DNA from: Phaeobacter sp. HF9A
GTDB taxonomy: Bacteria > Pseudomonadota > Alphaproteobacteria > Rhodobacterales > Rhodobacteraceae
NCBI RefSeq assembly: GCF_011806385.1
Contig: NZ_JAATOX010000015.1
Location: forward strand, 1 to 53,801
DNA: 53,801 nt
Direction: 5' to 3'
Shown here: piece by piece, positions 29,362-37,525 of the stretch
Numbering within the stretch: position 1 is the first letter of the stretch
How the letters are laid out: each line of letters starts with the position of its first letter
Translations under genes and position numbers: made by a program
The notes under the pieces: model-generated
Told to the model about the DNA's origin: nothing
What the model saw: the letters and a program-made list of their open reading frames with translations, nothing else
The model's database searches: none

Positions 29362-29994
29362 ATGGGCGCTGGCCGCATCATCCAGACGCCCGATTGCGTG
29401 GCCGAGGGCGCGGCATGGCTTGCCGCGCAGGATCCGCGCTTTGCCACCGCATTGGAGCTGACCGGTCCGTTGCCCCTGCGCCGCAAGCCTGATGGCTTTG
29501 CGCAACTGCTGAGCGCGATCGTCAGCCAGCAGGTCTCGGTCGCCTCGGCCAATGCGATCTGGACCCGGCTCAAGGCGGCAAAGCTCACCGGTCCGCGCAA
29601 GATCCTCTGGGCCAGTGACGAGGATCTGCGTGCAGCTGGGCTCAGCCGTCAGAAGATCCGCTACGCCCGCGCGTTGGCCGAGGCCCGTATTGATTTCAAA
29701 GCCTTGCGCGATGTTCCTACAGCGGATGTCATTGCCGAGCTGACCCAGGTATCCGGCATCGGCATCTGGACCGCCGAAATCTACGCGATGTTTTCACTGG
29801 GCCATGCGGATGTCTTTGCCCCCGGCGATCTGGCGCTTCAGGAAAGCGCGCGGCTGCTGTTTGATCTGCCCGAGCGTCCCAAGGAACGCGCGCTGCGCGA
29901 GATGGCTCAGGCCTGGTCGCCCTGGCGCTCTGTTGCGGCGCGGCTCTTGTGGGCCTATTACCATGTGGCAAAGGACAGGGAAGGGATCCGATGA
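29362..29994 (+). CDS. DNA-3-methyladenine glycosylase II (AlkA-like, HhH-GPD)
   Basis: This enzyme excises alkylated bases. The 210-residue protein contains the HhH-GPD core: SAIVSQQVSVASANAIW, the hairpin SGIGIWTAEIYAM (about 131-143) and the catalytic Asp156 in VFAPGDLALQ. It lacks the N-terminal domain of E. coli AlkA and so matches the short AlkA/Mag1-like class. The following esterase start overlaps its stop by 4 bp. Divergent from the MFS gene. Confidence 0.9.
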   Translation: MGAGRIIQTPDCVAEGAAWLAAQDPRFATALELTGPLPLRRKPDGFAQLLSAIVSQQVSVASANAIWTRLKAAKLTGPRKILWASDEDLRAAGLSRQKIRYARALAEARIDFKALRDVPTADVIAELTQVSGIGIWTAEIYAMFSLGHADVFAPGDLALQESARLLFDLPERPKERALREMAQAWSPWRSVAARLLWAYYHVAKDREGIR

Positions 29995-30656
29995 CTCGTG
30001 TTTTGACGGCCGGCCGCAAAGAGCCGCTCTCCGGTGATATCCGCTCGGCGGTGGTATTTGTGCATGGCTACGGGGCCAATGGCGCCGATCTTCTGGGGCT
30101 GGCGGATCCGCTGGCGGAGCATCTGCCGGACACATTGTTCGTGGCGCCCGACGCGCCCGAATCCTGCGCGGGCGCGCCGATGGGCTTTCAGTGGTTCCCG
30201 ATTCCGTGGATTGATGGCTCCTCCGAGGAAGAATCAATGCGCGGCATGATGGCGGCGGTGGATGACCTCAACGCCTTTCTCGATGCGTTGATGGTGGACG
30301 AGGACTTGCTGCCCGAACAGGTTGTTTTGTTTGGCTTTTCCCAGGGCACCATGATGTCGCTGCATGTCGCCCCGCGCCGCGAGGATCCCGTCGCCGGGAT
30401 CGTTGCCTTCTCGGGCCGCTTGCTGTCGCCGGAAACCTTCAGCGACGAGGTGGTGAGCCGCATGCCGGTACTACTGGTGCATGGCGATCAGGACGATGTG
30501 GTGCCGCCGCAATCGCTGCCTGCCGCCGCAGAAGCGCTGCAAGAGGCCGGGTTTCAGGACGTCTTTGCCCATGTCATGAAAGGCACCGGCCACGGCATCG
30601 CGCCGGACGGGCTGAGCGTGGCACTGGCATTCATGCGCGACAAGCTGAGCTTGTAA
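29991..30656 (+). CDS. Alpha/beta-hydrolase, phospholipase/carboxylesterase family
   Basis: The 221-residue hydrolase has the triad Ser117 (FGFSQGT), Asp168 (HGDQDDVVP) and His201 (GTGHGI), with the oxyanion-side motif VFVHGYGANGADLLGL. It belongs to the YpfH/acyl-protein-thioesterase-like esterases. The natural substrate is unknown. Coupled to the upstream glycosylase gene through an ATGA overlap. Confidence 0.88.
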   Translation: MTRVLTAGRKEPLSGDIRSAVVFVHGYGANGADLLGLADPLAEHLPDTLFVAPDAPESCAGAPMGFQWFPIPWIDGSSEEESMRGMMAAVDDLNAFLDALMVDEDLLPEQVVLFGFSQGTMMSLHVAPRREDPVAGIVAFSGRLLSPETFSDEVVSRMPVLLVHGDQDDVVPPQSLPAAAEALQEAGFQDVFAHVMKGTGHGIAPDGLSVALAFMRDKLSL

Positions 30657-30658
30657 CC

Positions 30659-31369
30659 TCAACGGTTTGATTTTGAACGCGGTTTACGGCGTGGTGACAT
30701 CGGTTTCGCCGCGCCGTTTTCAACTGTTTTTGCCGCCGTTTTGCGTGGCGCGGCTTTGGCTGTCGCCTTGCGGCGCGGCGGTTTCAACGAGGGTTTCGGC
30801 GGGCCTGGAACACGCGGCGCCTCCAGATCGTCCCATTGGCCTTGCGCCAGCCCCTCCAGCGTCCAGGCCCCGATGGCCGCGCGGATAAGACGCAGGGTCG
30901 GATAGCCGATCACCGCCGTCATCCGGCGCACTTGCCGGTTCTTGCCCTCGGAGATTTTCAACTCCAACCAGCTGGTTGGCACCGATTTGCGCTCCCGGAT
31001 CGGCGGGGTTCGCGCCCAGAGCCCCTCTGGCTCCGCAATCAAACGCGCCTTGGCCGGGCGTGTTTTTCCGTCTTTCAGGTCAATACCTTGCCGCAGCTTG
31101 TTCAGGTCCTCGTCAGCGGGGATGCCTTCGATCTGCACCCAATAGGTTTTCTCCAGCTTGTGCTTGGGATCGCTGATCCAGGCTTGCAGGCGGCCATTGT
31201 CCGTGAGCAACATCAAACCCTCGCTGTCGCGATCCAGACGGCCCGCGGGATAGACGCCGGGACAGTCGATATAGGCGCTGAGCGTCGGGCGCGGGCTGCC
31301 CTCGCTGCCCTGATCCGTGAATTGCGGCAGGACATCAAAGGGTTTGTTGAAGCGGATCAATCGGGCCAT
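30659..31369 (-). CDS. RluE-type 23S rRNA pseudouridine synthase with basic tail
   Basis: The enzyme isomerises uridine in rRNA. The 236-residue protein has the RsuA/RluB/E/F catalytic block [18 protein letters not shown] with Asp46, and the [13 protein letters not shown] motif, but no N-terminal S4 domain, as in RluE. About 40 C-terminal residues are a Lys/Arg/Pro/Ala tail ([20 protein letters not shown]) absent from E. coli RluE, probably an RNA-binding extension. The start at 31369 matches the usual family N-terminus. Target base not determinable. Confidence 0.85.
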   Translation of the reverse strand: MARLIRFNKPFDVLPQFTDQGSEGSPRPTLSAYIDCPGVYPAGRLDRDSEGLMLLTDNGRLQAWISDPKHKLEKTYWVQIEGIPADEDLNKLRQGIDLKDGKTRPAKARLIAEPEGLWARTPPIRERKSVPTSWLELKISEGKNRQVRRMTAVIGYPTLRLIRAAIGAWTLEGLAQGQWDDLEAPRVPGPPKPSLKPPRRKATAKAAPRKTAAKTVENGAAKPMSPRRKPRSKSNR

Positions 31370-31626
31370 GGCAGAGGTCCTAAGCCGCTGGCCCCGCTGG
31401 CGCAAGCACCGTTGCAAGGGCGTGCCCTCCGGGGGCGATGCGAGTTGCCTAAAAATGCAGCTGTGGATAACTGTCACGCTGCTGTAACGAAAGCATCCTA
31501 TGTCACACGATATCTGGTGACGCATTGGGGCTTGTCAGCTCTCTACCACGAGATATAGTTATCATATGCTGGGGCGGGTTCCCCGCTCTGGTGCCGCATG
31601 AGGCAAGCAGGGCGAGGAAGACGTTT

Positions 31627-32211
31627 ATGGACGGAGACTTCAGGACTGAATTCGTAAGGGAGCCGGGCGCTCTGAAACAGCATCCGGCGCTGGTGCTTAA
31701 CGCGGATTATCGTCCCTTGTCATATTACCCTTTGTCGCTGTGGTCCTGGCAGGACGCGGTCAAGGCCGCCTGGCTGGATCGGGTCGCCATCGTGGCGGAA
31801 TATGACGAGGTGGTGCATAGTCCGAGCACCGAAATTCGAATACCGTCGGTTGTGGTACTCAAGGATTATGTCAAACCCCAAAAGCGCGTGGCCTTCACGC
31901 GCTTTAATTTATTCTTGAGGGATGAATTCTGCTGCCAGTATTGCGGCGCGCGGGGGGATCTGACCTTTGACCACGTGGTGCCACGGGCCGCAGGCGGTGT
32001 GACCAGCTGGGAGAATGTGGTTGCGGCCTGCTCCCAATGCAATCTGAAGAAGGGCTCCAAGCCGCTGCACCGTGCCGGCATGTCCTTGCGCAAGCCACCC
32101 CGCCGCCCCGGTGCCGAGGAGCTGCGCAACACCGGGCGGAAATTCCCGCCCGGCTTCCTGCATGAAAGCTGGATGGATTACCTTTATTGGGACAGCGAGC
32201 TGGAGGCCTGA
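31627..32211 (+). CDS. HNH endonuclease family protein
   Basis: The 194-residue product carries an HNH/zinc domain with Cys103, Cys106, Cys135 and Cys138 as metal ligands (CQYCG ... CSQCN), and DHVVPR (D115, H116) plus N130 and N139 as the HNH catalytic residues. The N-terminal 90 residues (LNADYRPLSYYPLSLWSWQDAVKA) are typical of a conserved chromosomal HNH family found in many bacteria. Its role is unknown; it is not evidently part of a mobile element. The start at 31627 was taken at MDGDF, the first Met before conserved sequence. Confidence 0.88.
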   Translation: MDGDFRTEFVREPGALKQHPALVLNADYRPLSYYPLSLWSWQDAVKAAWLDRVAIVAEYDEVVHSPSTEIRIPSVVVLKDYVKPQKRVAFTRFNLFLRDEFCCQYCGARGDLTFDHVVPRAAGGVTSWENVVAACSQCNLKKGSKPLHRAGMSLRKPPRRPGAEELRNTGRKFPPGFLHESWMDYLYWDSELEA

Positions 32212-32227
32212 GCCCCGCCGGGCGAGG

Positions 32228-33274
32228 TCAGGGTTTCGCCCGCTGCACCATGCCAAAGAGATCACGCGGATCGTCCGGGTCCGCCAACATATCCAGATCG
32301 ACAAAATAATCGGTGTCCTTGATCCGGTCGCGGATGTAGCGCAGGGCCGAGAAATCCTCGATCGCGAAGCCAACGCTGTCGAAGAGGGTGATCTGGCTTC
32401 TGTCACGGCGTCCTGTCTTGCGGCCCGCGATCATCTCCCAAATCTCGGTGACGGCGAAATCCTCGGGCATCTGCTGAATTTCGCCCTCGACACGCGTCTG
32501 GGGCGGATATTCGACAAAGACCTCGGCACGTTCCAGGACCCCCGGCGCCAGTCCCGTCTTGCCGGGACAACCCCCGCCGATCGCGTTGATATGCACGCCG
32601 CTGCCGACCATGTTGTCGCTGAGGATCGTCGCGCATTGCTTGTCGGCGGTACAGGTGGTGAGGATCTGCGCGCCCTCGATCGCCTCTTCGGGCGTGTTGC
32701 ACTTGGTGACGTTCAGGCCAAGCCCCGCAAGGTTTTGCGCACATTTGGCGGTCGCGGCGGGGTCCTTGTCATAAAGACGCACGGATTTGAGGCCGAGAAT
32801 GGCCTTCATCGCCAGGGTCTGGAACTCCGATTGCGCGCCATTGCCGATCATCGCCATGGTATCCGCACCTTTGGGCGCGAGGTGTTTTGCCACCAGCGCC
32901 GAGGTCGCCGCCGTGCGCAGCGCGGTCAGCAGCGTCATCTCGGTCAGGAGCACCGGATAGCCGGTATAGACATCCGCGAGCAGGCCAAATGCGGTGACGG
33001 TCTGCAACCCCTCCGACGTGTTCTTGGGGTGGCCGTTGACGTATTTAAACCCATAAGCCTCGCCGTCCGAGGTCGGCATCAGCTCGATCACTCCGACGTC
33101 GGAATGGCTGGCGACGCGCGGGGTCTTGTCGAAGAGCTCCCAGCGTTTGAAATCGGCCTCGATATAGCTGGCAAGATCGCGCAGCATATCCTCTATGCCA
33201 AGGTGATGAATGAGCCGCATCATATTGTCGACACTGACAAAAGGCACGAGCGCTTTGCTGGAAGGTTGGGTCAT
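32228..33274 (-). CDS. ocd: Ornithine cyclodeaminase
   Basis: The enzyme converts ornithine to proline and ammonia with tightly bound NAD. The 348-residue mu-crystallin/OCD family protein has the Rossmann loop AMIGNGAQSEFQ, the substrate region GFKYVNGHPKN and HINAIGGGCPGKT with the catalytic-Asp-type segment region. It follows the arginase gene by 18 bp, and together they turn arginine into proline via ornithine. It is probably controlled by the adjacent Lrp-type regulator. Confidence 0.92.
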   Translation of the reverse strand: MTQPSSKALVPFVSVDNMMRLIHHLGIEDMLRDLASYIEADFKRWELFDKTPRVASHSDVGVIELMPTSDGEAYGFKYVNGHPKNTSEGLQTVTAFGLLADVYTGYPVLLTEMTLLTALRTAATSALVAKHLAPKGADTMAMIGNGAQSEFQTLAMKAILGLKSVRLYDKDPAATAKCAQNLAGLGLNVTKCNTPEEAIEGAQILTTCTADKQCATILSDNMVGSGVHINAIGGGCPGKTGLAPGVLERAEVFVEYPPQTRVEGEIQQMPEDFAVTEIWEMIAGRKTGRRDRSQITLFDSVGFAIEDFSALRYIRDRIKDTDYFVDLDMLADPDDPRDLFGMVQRAKP

Positions 33275-33292
33275 GTCGCGTCTTTCATATGA

Positions 33293-34222
33293 TCATGTGG
33301 TGTAGCTGAGCGTGGGGCGGTCGAACACCCGGCGCCCCAGCGCAGAGGCGCAGAGATCGACCATCAGATGGGCGGTGCGGCCACGCTCGTCGAGGAAGGG
33401 ATTCAGCTCTACCAGATCCATCGAACTCATCAGCCCGGAGTCATGCAGGATCTCGCAGACCAGATGCGCCTCGCGCACGGTGGCGCCGCCCGGAACCGTG
33501 GTTCCGACGGCGGGGGCGAGGCTGGGGTCGAGAAAGTCCACATCCAAAGACACATGCAGCAAGCCGTTTTGCGCCGCGACATCTTTCAGAAACGCGGTCA
33601 GCGGACGCACGATGCCATTCTCGTCGATGTCGCGCATGTCGTGGCGTCGAATGCCAACCTGCTCCATCGCGGCGCGTTCGGCCGGATCAACCGACCGCAG
33701 GCCGATCATGCAGACGTTTTCCGGCGGCACCGGATGGGGCACCTGCGGAAAGCCGGGAAACGCCGCGCGATTGGTGAAATAGCTCACCGGGGTGCCATGG
33801 ATATTGCCAGAATCGCTGCTCTCCAGCGTGTGGTAATCGCTATGGGCATCCAGCCAGAGCACGAATTGCGGCCGTCCCAGTGCAGCCGCATGGTTGGCCA
33901 CCCCCCGCACGGTGCCAAGCGCCAGCGCGTGATCGCCGCCCAGAAAGATCGGCAGGCCGCGCGCCATTGCGGATTCCGCCGCCTCCGACAGGCTCTCTGT
34001 CCAGGCGCGGGTCAGGTTGGGTTGATGCAGCTTGCCGCCCTCCACATCCTGCGCATGCGGCGCGGGGCGGATATTGCCGAGATCCTCGACAGTATGTCCG
34101 AGCCCCTCCAACGCGGCGGCCAGCCCGGCGGTGCGATAGGCGTCCGGCCCCATGAGGCAACCGGTACGGCGCTTGCCGCTATCGACGGGCGCCCCAACAA
34201 GAAGACAGTGACGGATAGACAT
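33293..34222 (-). CDS. Arginase
   Basis: Arginase hydrolyses arginine to ornithine and urea. The 309-residue ureohydrolase has the manganese-binding motifs GGDHALALG, DAHSDYHT and SLDVDFLDPSLAP, with the catalytic-site residues of true arginases. The start at 34222 (MSIRHCLLVGAP) removes an upstream extension that would overlap the operator. It is the first gene of the arginase-ocd unit and divergent from the Lrp-type gene. Confidence 0.93.
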   Translation of the reverse strand: MSIRHCLLVGAPVDSGKRRTGCLMGPDAYRTAGLAAALEGLGHTVEDLGNIRPAPHAQDVEGGKLHQPNLTRAWTESLSEAAESAMARGLPIFLGGDHALALGTVRGVANHAAALGRPQFVLWLDAHSDYHTLESSDSGNIHGTPVSYFTNRAAFPGFPQVPHPVPPENVCMIGLRSVDPAERAAMEQVGIRRHDMRDIDENGIVRPLTAFLKDVAAQNGLLHVSLDVDFLDPSLAPAVGTTVPGGATVREAHLVCEILHDSGLMSSMDLVELNPFLDERGRTAHLMVDLCASALGRRVFDRPTLSYTT

Positions 34223-34260
34223 AGATGCGGCTCCAATACAGCTATTCCCAGAATGTTCCG

Positions 34261-34322
34261 CCGTTTTGAGGTGGAAAACAGCGTTCATTTTGCACATAGT
34301 GCGCAATGAACGCTCAAAACGG
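34261..34322. promoter_or_regulatory. Nested palindromic operator between arginase and Lrp-type genes
   Basis: The core at 34281-34313 has perfect arms GCGTTCATT/AATGAACGC and an inner GCAC-ATA-GTGC. Outside it, CCGTTTTGAG (34261-34270) pairs exactly with CTCAAAACGG (34313-34322). The whole 62-bp structure is two-fold symmetric and ends 8 bp before the regulator's ATG. It is the obvious binding site of the Lrp-type protein. Confidence 0.8.
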
Positions 34323-34330
34323 ATCAACGC

Positions 34331-34762
34331 ATGGACAAAACGGATGAACGGCTTCTGGCGGCCTTACGCCACGACGCGCGCAGCTCTCTTTCTGATCTGG
34401 CGCTCCAGCTGAATTTGTCACGCACCACGGTGCGCAGCCGAATCGAACGGCTGCAAGCGCGCGGCGATATCATCGGCTTTACCGTGGTTCTGAAGGAGGA
34501 CGTGCTGCGTGATCCGGTGCGCGGCTTGATGATGATCGGCATCGAGGGGCGCGGCACCACGCGGATCACCCGACAGCTGCAAGGCCTGCCGGAGGTGCGC
34601 GCCATTCACACCACCAACGGGCGCTGGGATCTGATTGTGGAGCTTGGCACCGAAACGCTGGAAACCCTGGACGAAGCCCTGGCCAAGATCCGCATGTTCG
34701 AAGGTGTGGTGAGCAGCGAGACCAATCTGCTCCTGGCGACCAAGAAGGACAGCCGGGTGTAG
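34331..34762 (+). CDS. Lrp/AsnC family transcriptional regulator
   Basis: The 143-residue protein has an N-terminal winged HTH (MDKTDERLLAALRHDARSSLSDLA then LSRTTVRSRIERLQARG) and a C-terminal RAM/AsnC ligand domain (about residues 65-140). The divergent arginase-ocd genes and the palindrome between suggest that it activates them in response to arginine or ornithine and represses itself. This is the usual arrangement for such regulators, but the effector is inferred. Confidence 0.93.
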   Translation: MDKTDERLLAALRHDARSSLSDLALQLNLSRTTVRSRIERLQARGDIIGFTVVLKEDVLRDPVRGLMMIGIEGRGTTRITRQLQGLPEVRAIHTTNGRWDLIVELGTETLETLDEALAKIRMFEGVVSSETNLLLATKKDSRV

Positions 34763-34763
34763 A

Positions 34764-34787
34764 GGGCAGGGCGCCTCCGCCTTGCCC
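34764..34787. terminator. Hairpin between converging lrp-type and dsbB genes
   Basis: GGGCAGGGC and GCCTTGCCC form a 9-bp stem (one G-U pair) with a 6-nt loop, midway between the two stops. There is no T-run, so its efficiency as a terminator is uncertain. Confidence 0.4.
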
Positions 34788-34811
34788 CGGAAGTGTGTCC
34801 GACGTCCGACC

Positions 34812-35282
34812 TTAGCCGCGTCGTGAATGGCGCGCCGCCGCAAACCAGATGGCCGCCAGCGCCAGCGAGATCACCGCGTTCCATCCGGCCATGGAGAGGC
34901 CGAACATCTGCCAGGCGATCTCGTCCCAGCGCACCAGCGGCGCGTTCATGATCTGGTTCATCAACTCGTCGGCGCTCAGCCCGCTGATCGGACCGGAGGT
35001 ACAGGTGGTCGGCCCGGGCCACCAGCCTTGTTCCACCCCCGCATGAAATGCGCCAATGCCGGCTGAGGTCAGCGCGGCCAGGGCACCAAGATAAGGCAGG
35101 AATGCACCGGGGATCAGCAGCGCAAGCACGCCGATGCCGATCGCAACCCCATGGGGGTAGCGCTGCCAGAGACACATTTTGCAAGGCGCCATATCGCCAA
35201 TATACTGAAACCCAAAGGCCCCCAGCAGCAGCGCTGCGGAGCCCGCCGCCGCCAGAAGAACAAGAAATCGACTGAATGTCAT
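34812..35282 (-). CDS. dsbB: Disulfide bond formation protein B, one redox cysteine missing
   Basis: DsbB reoxidises DsbA and passes electrons to quinone. The 156-residue protein has four TM segments and the first redox pair Cys34/Cys37 (APCKMCLWQRYPH). The second periplasmic loop has Cys94 (GPTTCTSG), but the partner, expected in the RCDEIAWQMFGLSMAGWN block, is Trp119 (RWDE). This position aligns with Cys130 of E. coli DsbB (DCAERQWDFLGLEMPQW). A TGC-to-TGG change would explain it. Without this Cys the enzyme should be crippled. The start overlaps the upstream gene stop by 4 bp. Confidence 0.85.
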   Translation of the reverse strand: MTFSRFLVLLAAAGSAALLLGAFGFQYIGDMAPCKMCLWQRYPHGVAIGIGVLALLIPGAFLPYLGALAALTSAGIGAFHAGVEQGWWPGPTTCTSGPISGLSADELMNQIMNAPLVRWDEIAWQMFGLSMAGWNAVISLALAAIWFAAARHSRRG

Positions 35283-35857
35283 AGATACCTCAGCAGTAGA
35301 AAGCTGCCAAAGAGCAGCACGCAAAAGACGGTAAAGATCAGGCCAAGCCGTTTTTCAATGAACACCCGCACCGGCGCGCCGAATTTCCACAACAAACCGG
35401 CCACCAGAAAAAACCGCAGCGCCCGCGCCAGGATCGAGGTCGCCAGGAAGGTGAGGATCGGCATGCCGGTCCAACCCGACATGATGGTAATGACCTTGTA
35501 GGGAAAGGGCGTGATCCCCGCGACCAGCACAGCCCAGAAGCCAAAGTCGTTAAAGCGCGAGTTGAACTCAGCCATCTTGTCGGCCTTGCCCAGCGATTCG
35601 AGGATCGGCTGGCCGATGCTGTCATAAAACACCGCGCCGATCAGGTACCCGAGCATGCCTCCGGCAACAGAGCCCGCAAGCGCGACCAGTGCAATCAGCC
35701 AGGCGCGCGAGGGGCGGGCCAGGATCATAGGGATCATCAGCACATCGGGCGGGATCGGAAAGATTGAGCTTTCCACAAAGGATACAGCAGCCAGCCACCA
35801 CAAAGCGTGGGGATGATCCGCAAGAGCCATGGTCCGGTCGTAAAGGGGGCGCAACAT
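35279..35857 (-). CDS. YqaA/DedA-type membrane protein (VTT domain)
   Basis: The 192-residue protein has about five hydrophobic segments and the VTT-family features ESSIFPIPPDVLMIPM, GSVAGGMLGYLIG and GITPFPYKVITIMSG. DedA/YqaA proteins act in membrane lipid handling. It is the smaller YqaA type. Its stop overlaps the dsbB start (ATGA), so it is first in a two-gene unit. Confidence 0.88.
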   Translation of the reverse strand: MLRPLYDRTMALADHPHALWWLAAVSFVESSIFPIPPDVLMIPMILARPSRAWLIALVALAGSVAGGMLGYLIGAVFYDSIGQPILESLGKADKMAEFNSRFNDFGFWAVLVAGITPFPYKVITIMSGWTGMPILTFLATSILARALRFFLVAGLLWKFGAPVRVFIEKRLGLIFTVFCVLLFGSFLLLRYL

Positions 35858-36013
35858 CTCGGGGTCAATTATCCTGTCGGAGATCGTTCAAGATCAGGTC
35901 GCATGGCACCATCCGGGCGTCAACTCAACACTGATCCCTGTGGCGCATTTCTGCACTCTTGCGTGATTTTGCCTCTGGACCTTATCGTCGCGCAACGCTA
36001 GGAAACGGCGCAG

Positions 36014-36099
36014 GCCCAAGTGGCGGAATGGTAGACGCAGGGGATTCAAAATCCCCCGATGGAAACATCATGTCGGTTCGAGTCCGACCTTGGGTACCA
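36014..36099 (+). tRNA. tRNA-Leu (anticodon CAA), integration target
   Basis: An 86-nt cloverleaf with acceptor GCCCAAG/CTTGGGT, anticodon stem GGGGA/TCCCC with loop TTCAAAA (anticodon CAA), the long variable arm of class II tRNAs (CGATGGAAACATCAT), T-arm GTTCGAGTC and encoded CCA. Its 3' end is the left copy of the attachment core. The tRNA remains complete. Confidence 0.97.
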
Positions 36100-36112
36100 T
36101 CGCAAAGCATTG
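36088..36112 (+). repeat. attL core (25-bp direct repeat)
   Basis: The 25 bp beginning CCTTGGGTACCATCGC, in the 3' end of tRNA-Leu and just past it, recur exactly at 52152-52176. The similarity continues imperfectly for another 15 bp (GCTTGAGAAA). This is the left boundary of the element. Confidence 0.93.
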
Positions 36113-36124
36113 CTTTCGCTTGAG

Positions 36125-36155
36125 AAAACCGCCGGTCGCAAGATCGGCGGTTTTT
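36125..36155 (+). terminator. Terminator after tRNA-Leu, carried by the element
   Basis: AAAACCGCCGGTC and GATCGGCGGTTTT form a long stem (GCAA loop) followed by a T-run. It lies inside the attL boundary, so it belongs to the element and replaces the host terminator now at 52188-52218. Confidence 0.85.
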
Positions 36156-36202
36156 CTTTGGGCGACGTGTGTCCCGGTGTTACCCACACGTGATACCCAC
36201 AG

Positions 36203-37264
36203 TCACGTTCCGTTCTTGTTCTGGTCCCGACGCTTCTGTGCAGTGCGGCTGAGCTTCTTTCGACTTGCTTTCTTTCGATAGTAGGCGACCATTTCAGCAC
36301 TCTGCCCCGTAACCGCCTGGATCTCGGCATCAGTCGCGCCAGCCTCAGCCAGTTCGATAATCGCGAGCTTTCGGAGGCCATGGAGGGTGTACGATTTGGC
36401 CTCTTCACCCAAACTCTTGCGCCAAGACGCGAACTGTTTCTGAACCGCATCATACCCGAGGGGTTGCGTCAAATTCCGAGCCATGAGGTGCGCGCCGGCC
36501 TTCTGCAATCCGCTGATGTAGAAGCGTAGGGATTCGGGACAGTATATCTCGAAAGACTGATCGCCCTTTTCGTCGGTGACCGTCATGTATGATCCTGCAA
36601 ACTGGTCGAAGCGCATGGATACCGCCGCGCTGGGACGCTGACCAGTTCCTCGAAGGACATACACGGCGGTTTTGACAGCCGGTGGCGCGTTCTCCGCGGC
36701 TTTGACCATCCACTCCGGCCACGGTTCGAATGGCCGACTGACACCATAAAGATCGAAACCGGAGGCTGGGTTTTCCCCGAGGGGCCAGTCCTGTTTGTTC
36801 TTGGCGTAATTCCACAGCAGAGAAACGATCTGGATCCGCCAATCAGCCTTGCGCGGTGTCTCCGCAAGTTTGCCATGCACAGACCGCAAACCCTTGCGAG
36901 TGGTGTTTCGCATTTCCTTGCCGGCATTCTTGTCTAATAGACTATCCATTTCTCGGCGGTAGCTACGCTTGGTCCCATCTGCCAGCCGCTTTTGAACTTT
37001 GGGGTCCTCTCGCCATAGCCTCACGATCTCGCCCCAAGTATGCTTGGCGGGTCGCTCCTGTGCCTCATGCCTGCCACTGGCACATTGCCAATACAGATCA
37101 TCGAGGCGCTGCGGGTCGCCTTGCCAATCAAGCGTGATCGTCTTTTCCTTGCGCTTTCCTGCCTCAGTCCACGTCACCCTATAGAGGGCCATCCAGGCAG
37201 TTCCGCGTCGGTTCAGCTTCCACTTGAGTTTGGGCTTGGTTAACCGGGGCTTTGGCGGTTTCAT
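36203..37264 (-). CDS. int: Tyrosine site-specific integrase
   Basis: The 353-residue integrase inserts and excises the element at tRNA-Leu. The C-terminal catalytic domain has Arg210 (GTGQRPSA), His295-Arg298 (LHGLRK) and the nucleophile at Tyr328/329 (MVAYYRKKA). The N-terminal part (residues about 15-60) is an arm-binding domain and about 75-165 a core-binding SAM-like domain. It lies about 90 bp inside attL and reads toward it. The AlpA-like gene overlaps its start by 4 bp, which implies coupled expression. Confidence 0.95.
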   Translation of the reverse strand: MKPPKPRLTKPKLKWKLNRRGTAWMALYRVTWTEAGKRKEKTITLDWQGDPQRLDDLYWQCASGRHEAQERPAKHTWGEIVRLWREDPKVQKRLADGTKRSYRREMDSLLDKNAGKEMRNTTRKGLRSVHGKLAETPRKADWRIQIVSLLWNYAKNKQDWPLGENPASGFDLYGVSRPFEPWPEWMVKAAENAPPAVKTAVYVLRGTGQRPSAAVSMRFDQFAGSYMTVTDEKGDQSFEIYCPESLRFYISGLQKAGAHLMARNLTQPLGYDAVQKQFASWRKSLGEEAKSYTLHGLRKLAIIELAEAGATDAEIQAVTGQSAEMVAYYRKKASRKKLSRTAQKRRDQNKNGT

Positions 37265-37470
37265 TCCATGTCTTCACTTTGTGGCTTGTCGGCGGATCCA
37301 TTGAGAATTGCCAATAGATCGCCAGACCGCCAGCGCTCGATGCCGTCGGCCAATCGCACTGGCGCAGGTAGCGCGCCGTTGTTCACCAAGCTACGAAATT
37401 TCGAGACCGAAAGATCAAGATATGCAGCGGCATTGGCCTCGCGCAGGGCGGCAGGTGCAAAGCTTACCAT
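37261..37470 (-). CDS. AlpA-like helix-turn-helix protein, candidate excisionase
   Basis: A 69-residue protein with a MerR/AlpA-type winged HTH: LREANAAAYLDLSVSKFRSLVNNGALPAPVRL then IERWRSGDLLAIL. Such proteins directly upstream of an integrase serve as excisionase or activator. The ATG at 37470 has AAGGAG at 8 nt; a TTG two codons upstream is less likely. Its stop overlaps int by 4 bp. Confidence 0.85.
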   Translation of the reverse strand: MVSFAPAALREANAAAYLDLSVSKFRSLVNNGALPAPVRLADGIERWRSGDLLAILNGSADKPQSEDME

Positions 37471-37525
37471 GGGCAAGTCTCCTTAGGCGTTTCAGTTGAC
37501 GCAGATCGCATAGACTTCGATCGAA

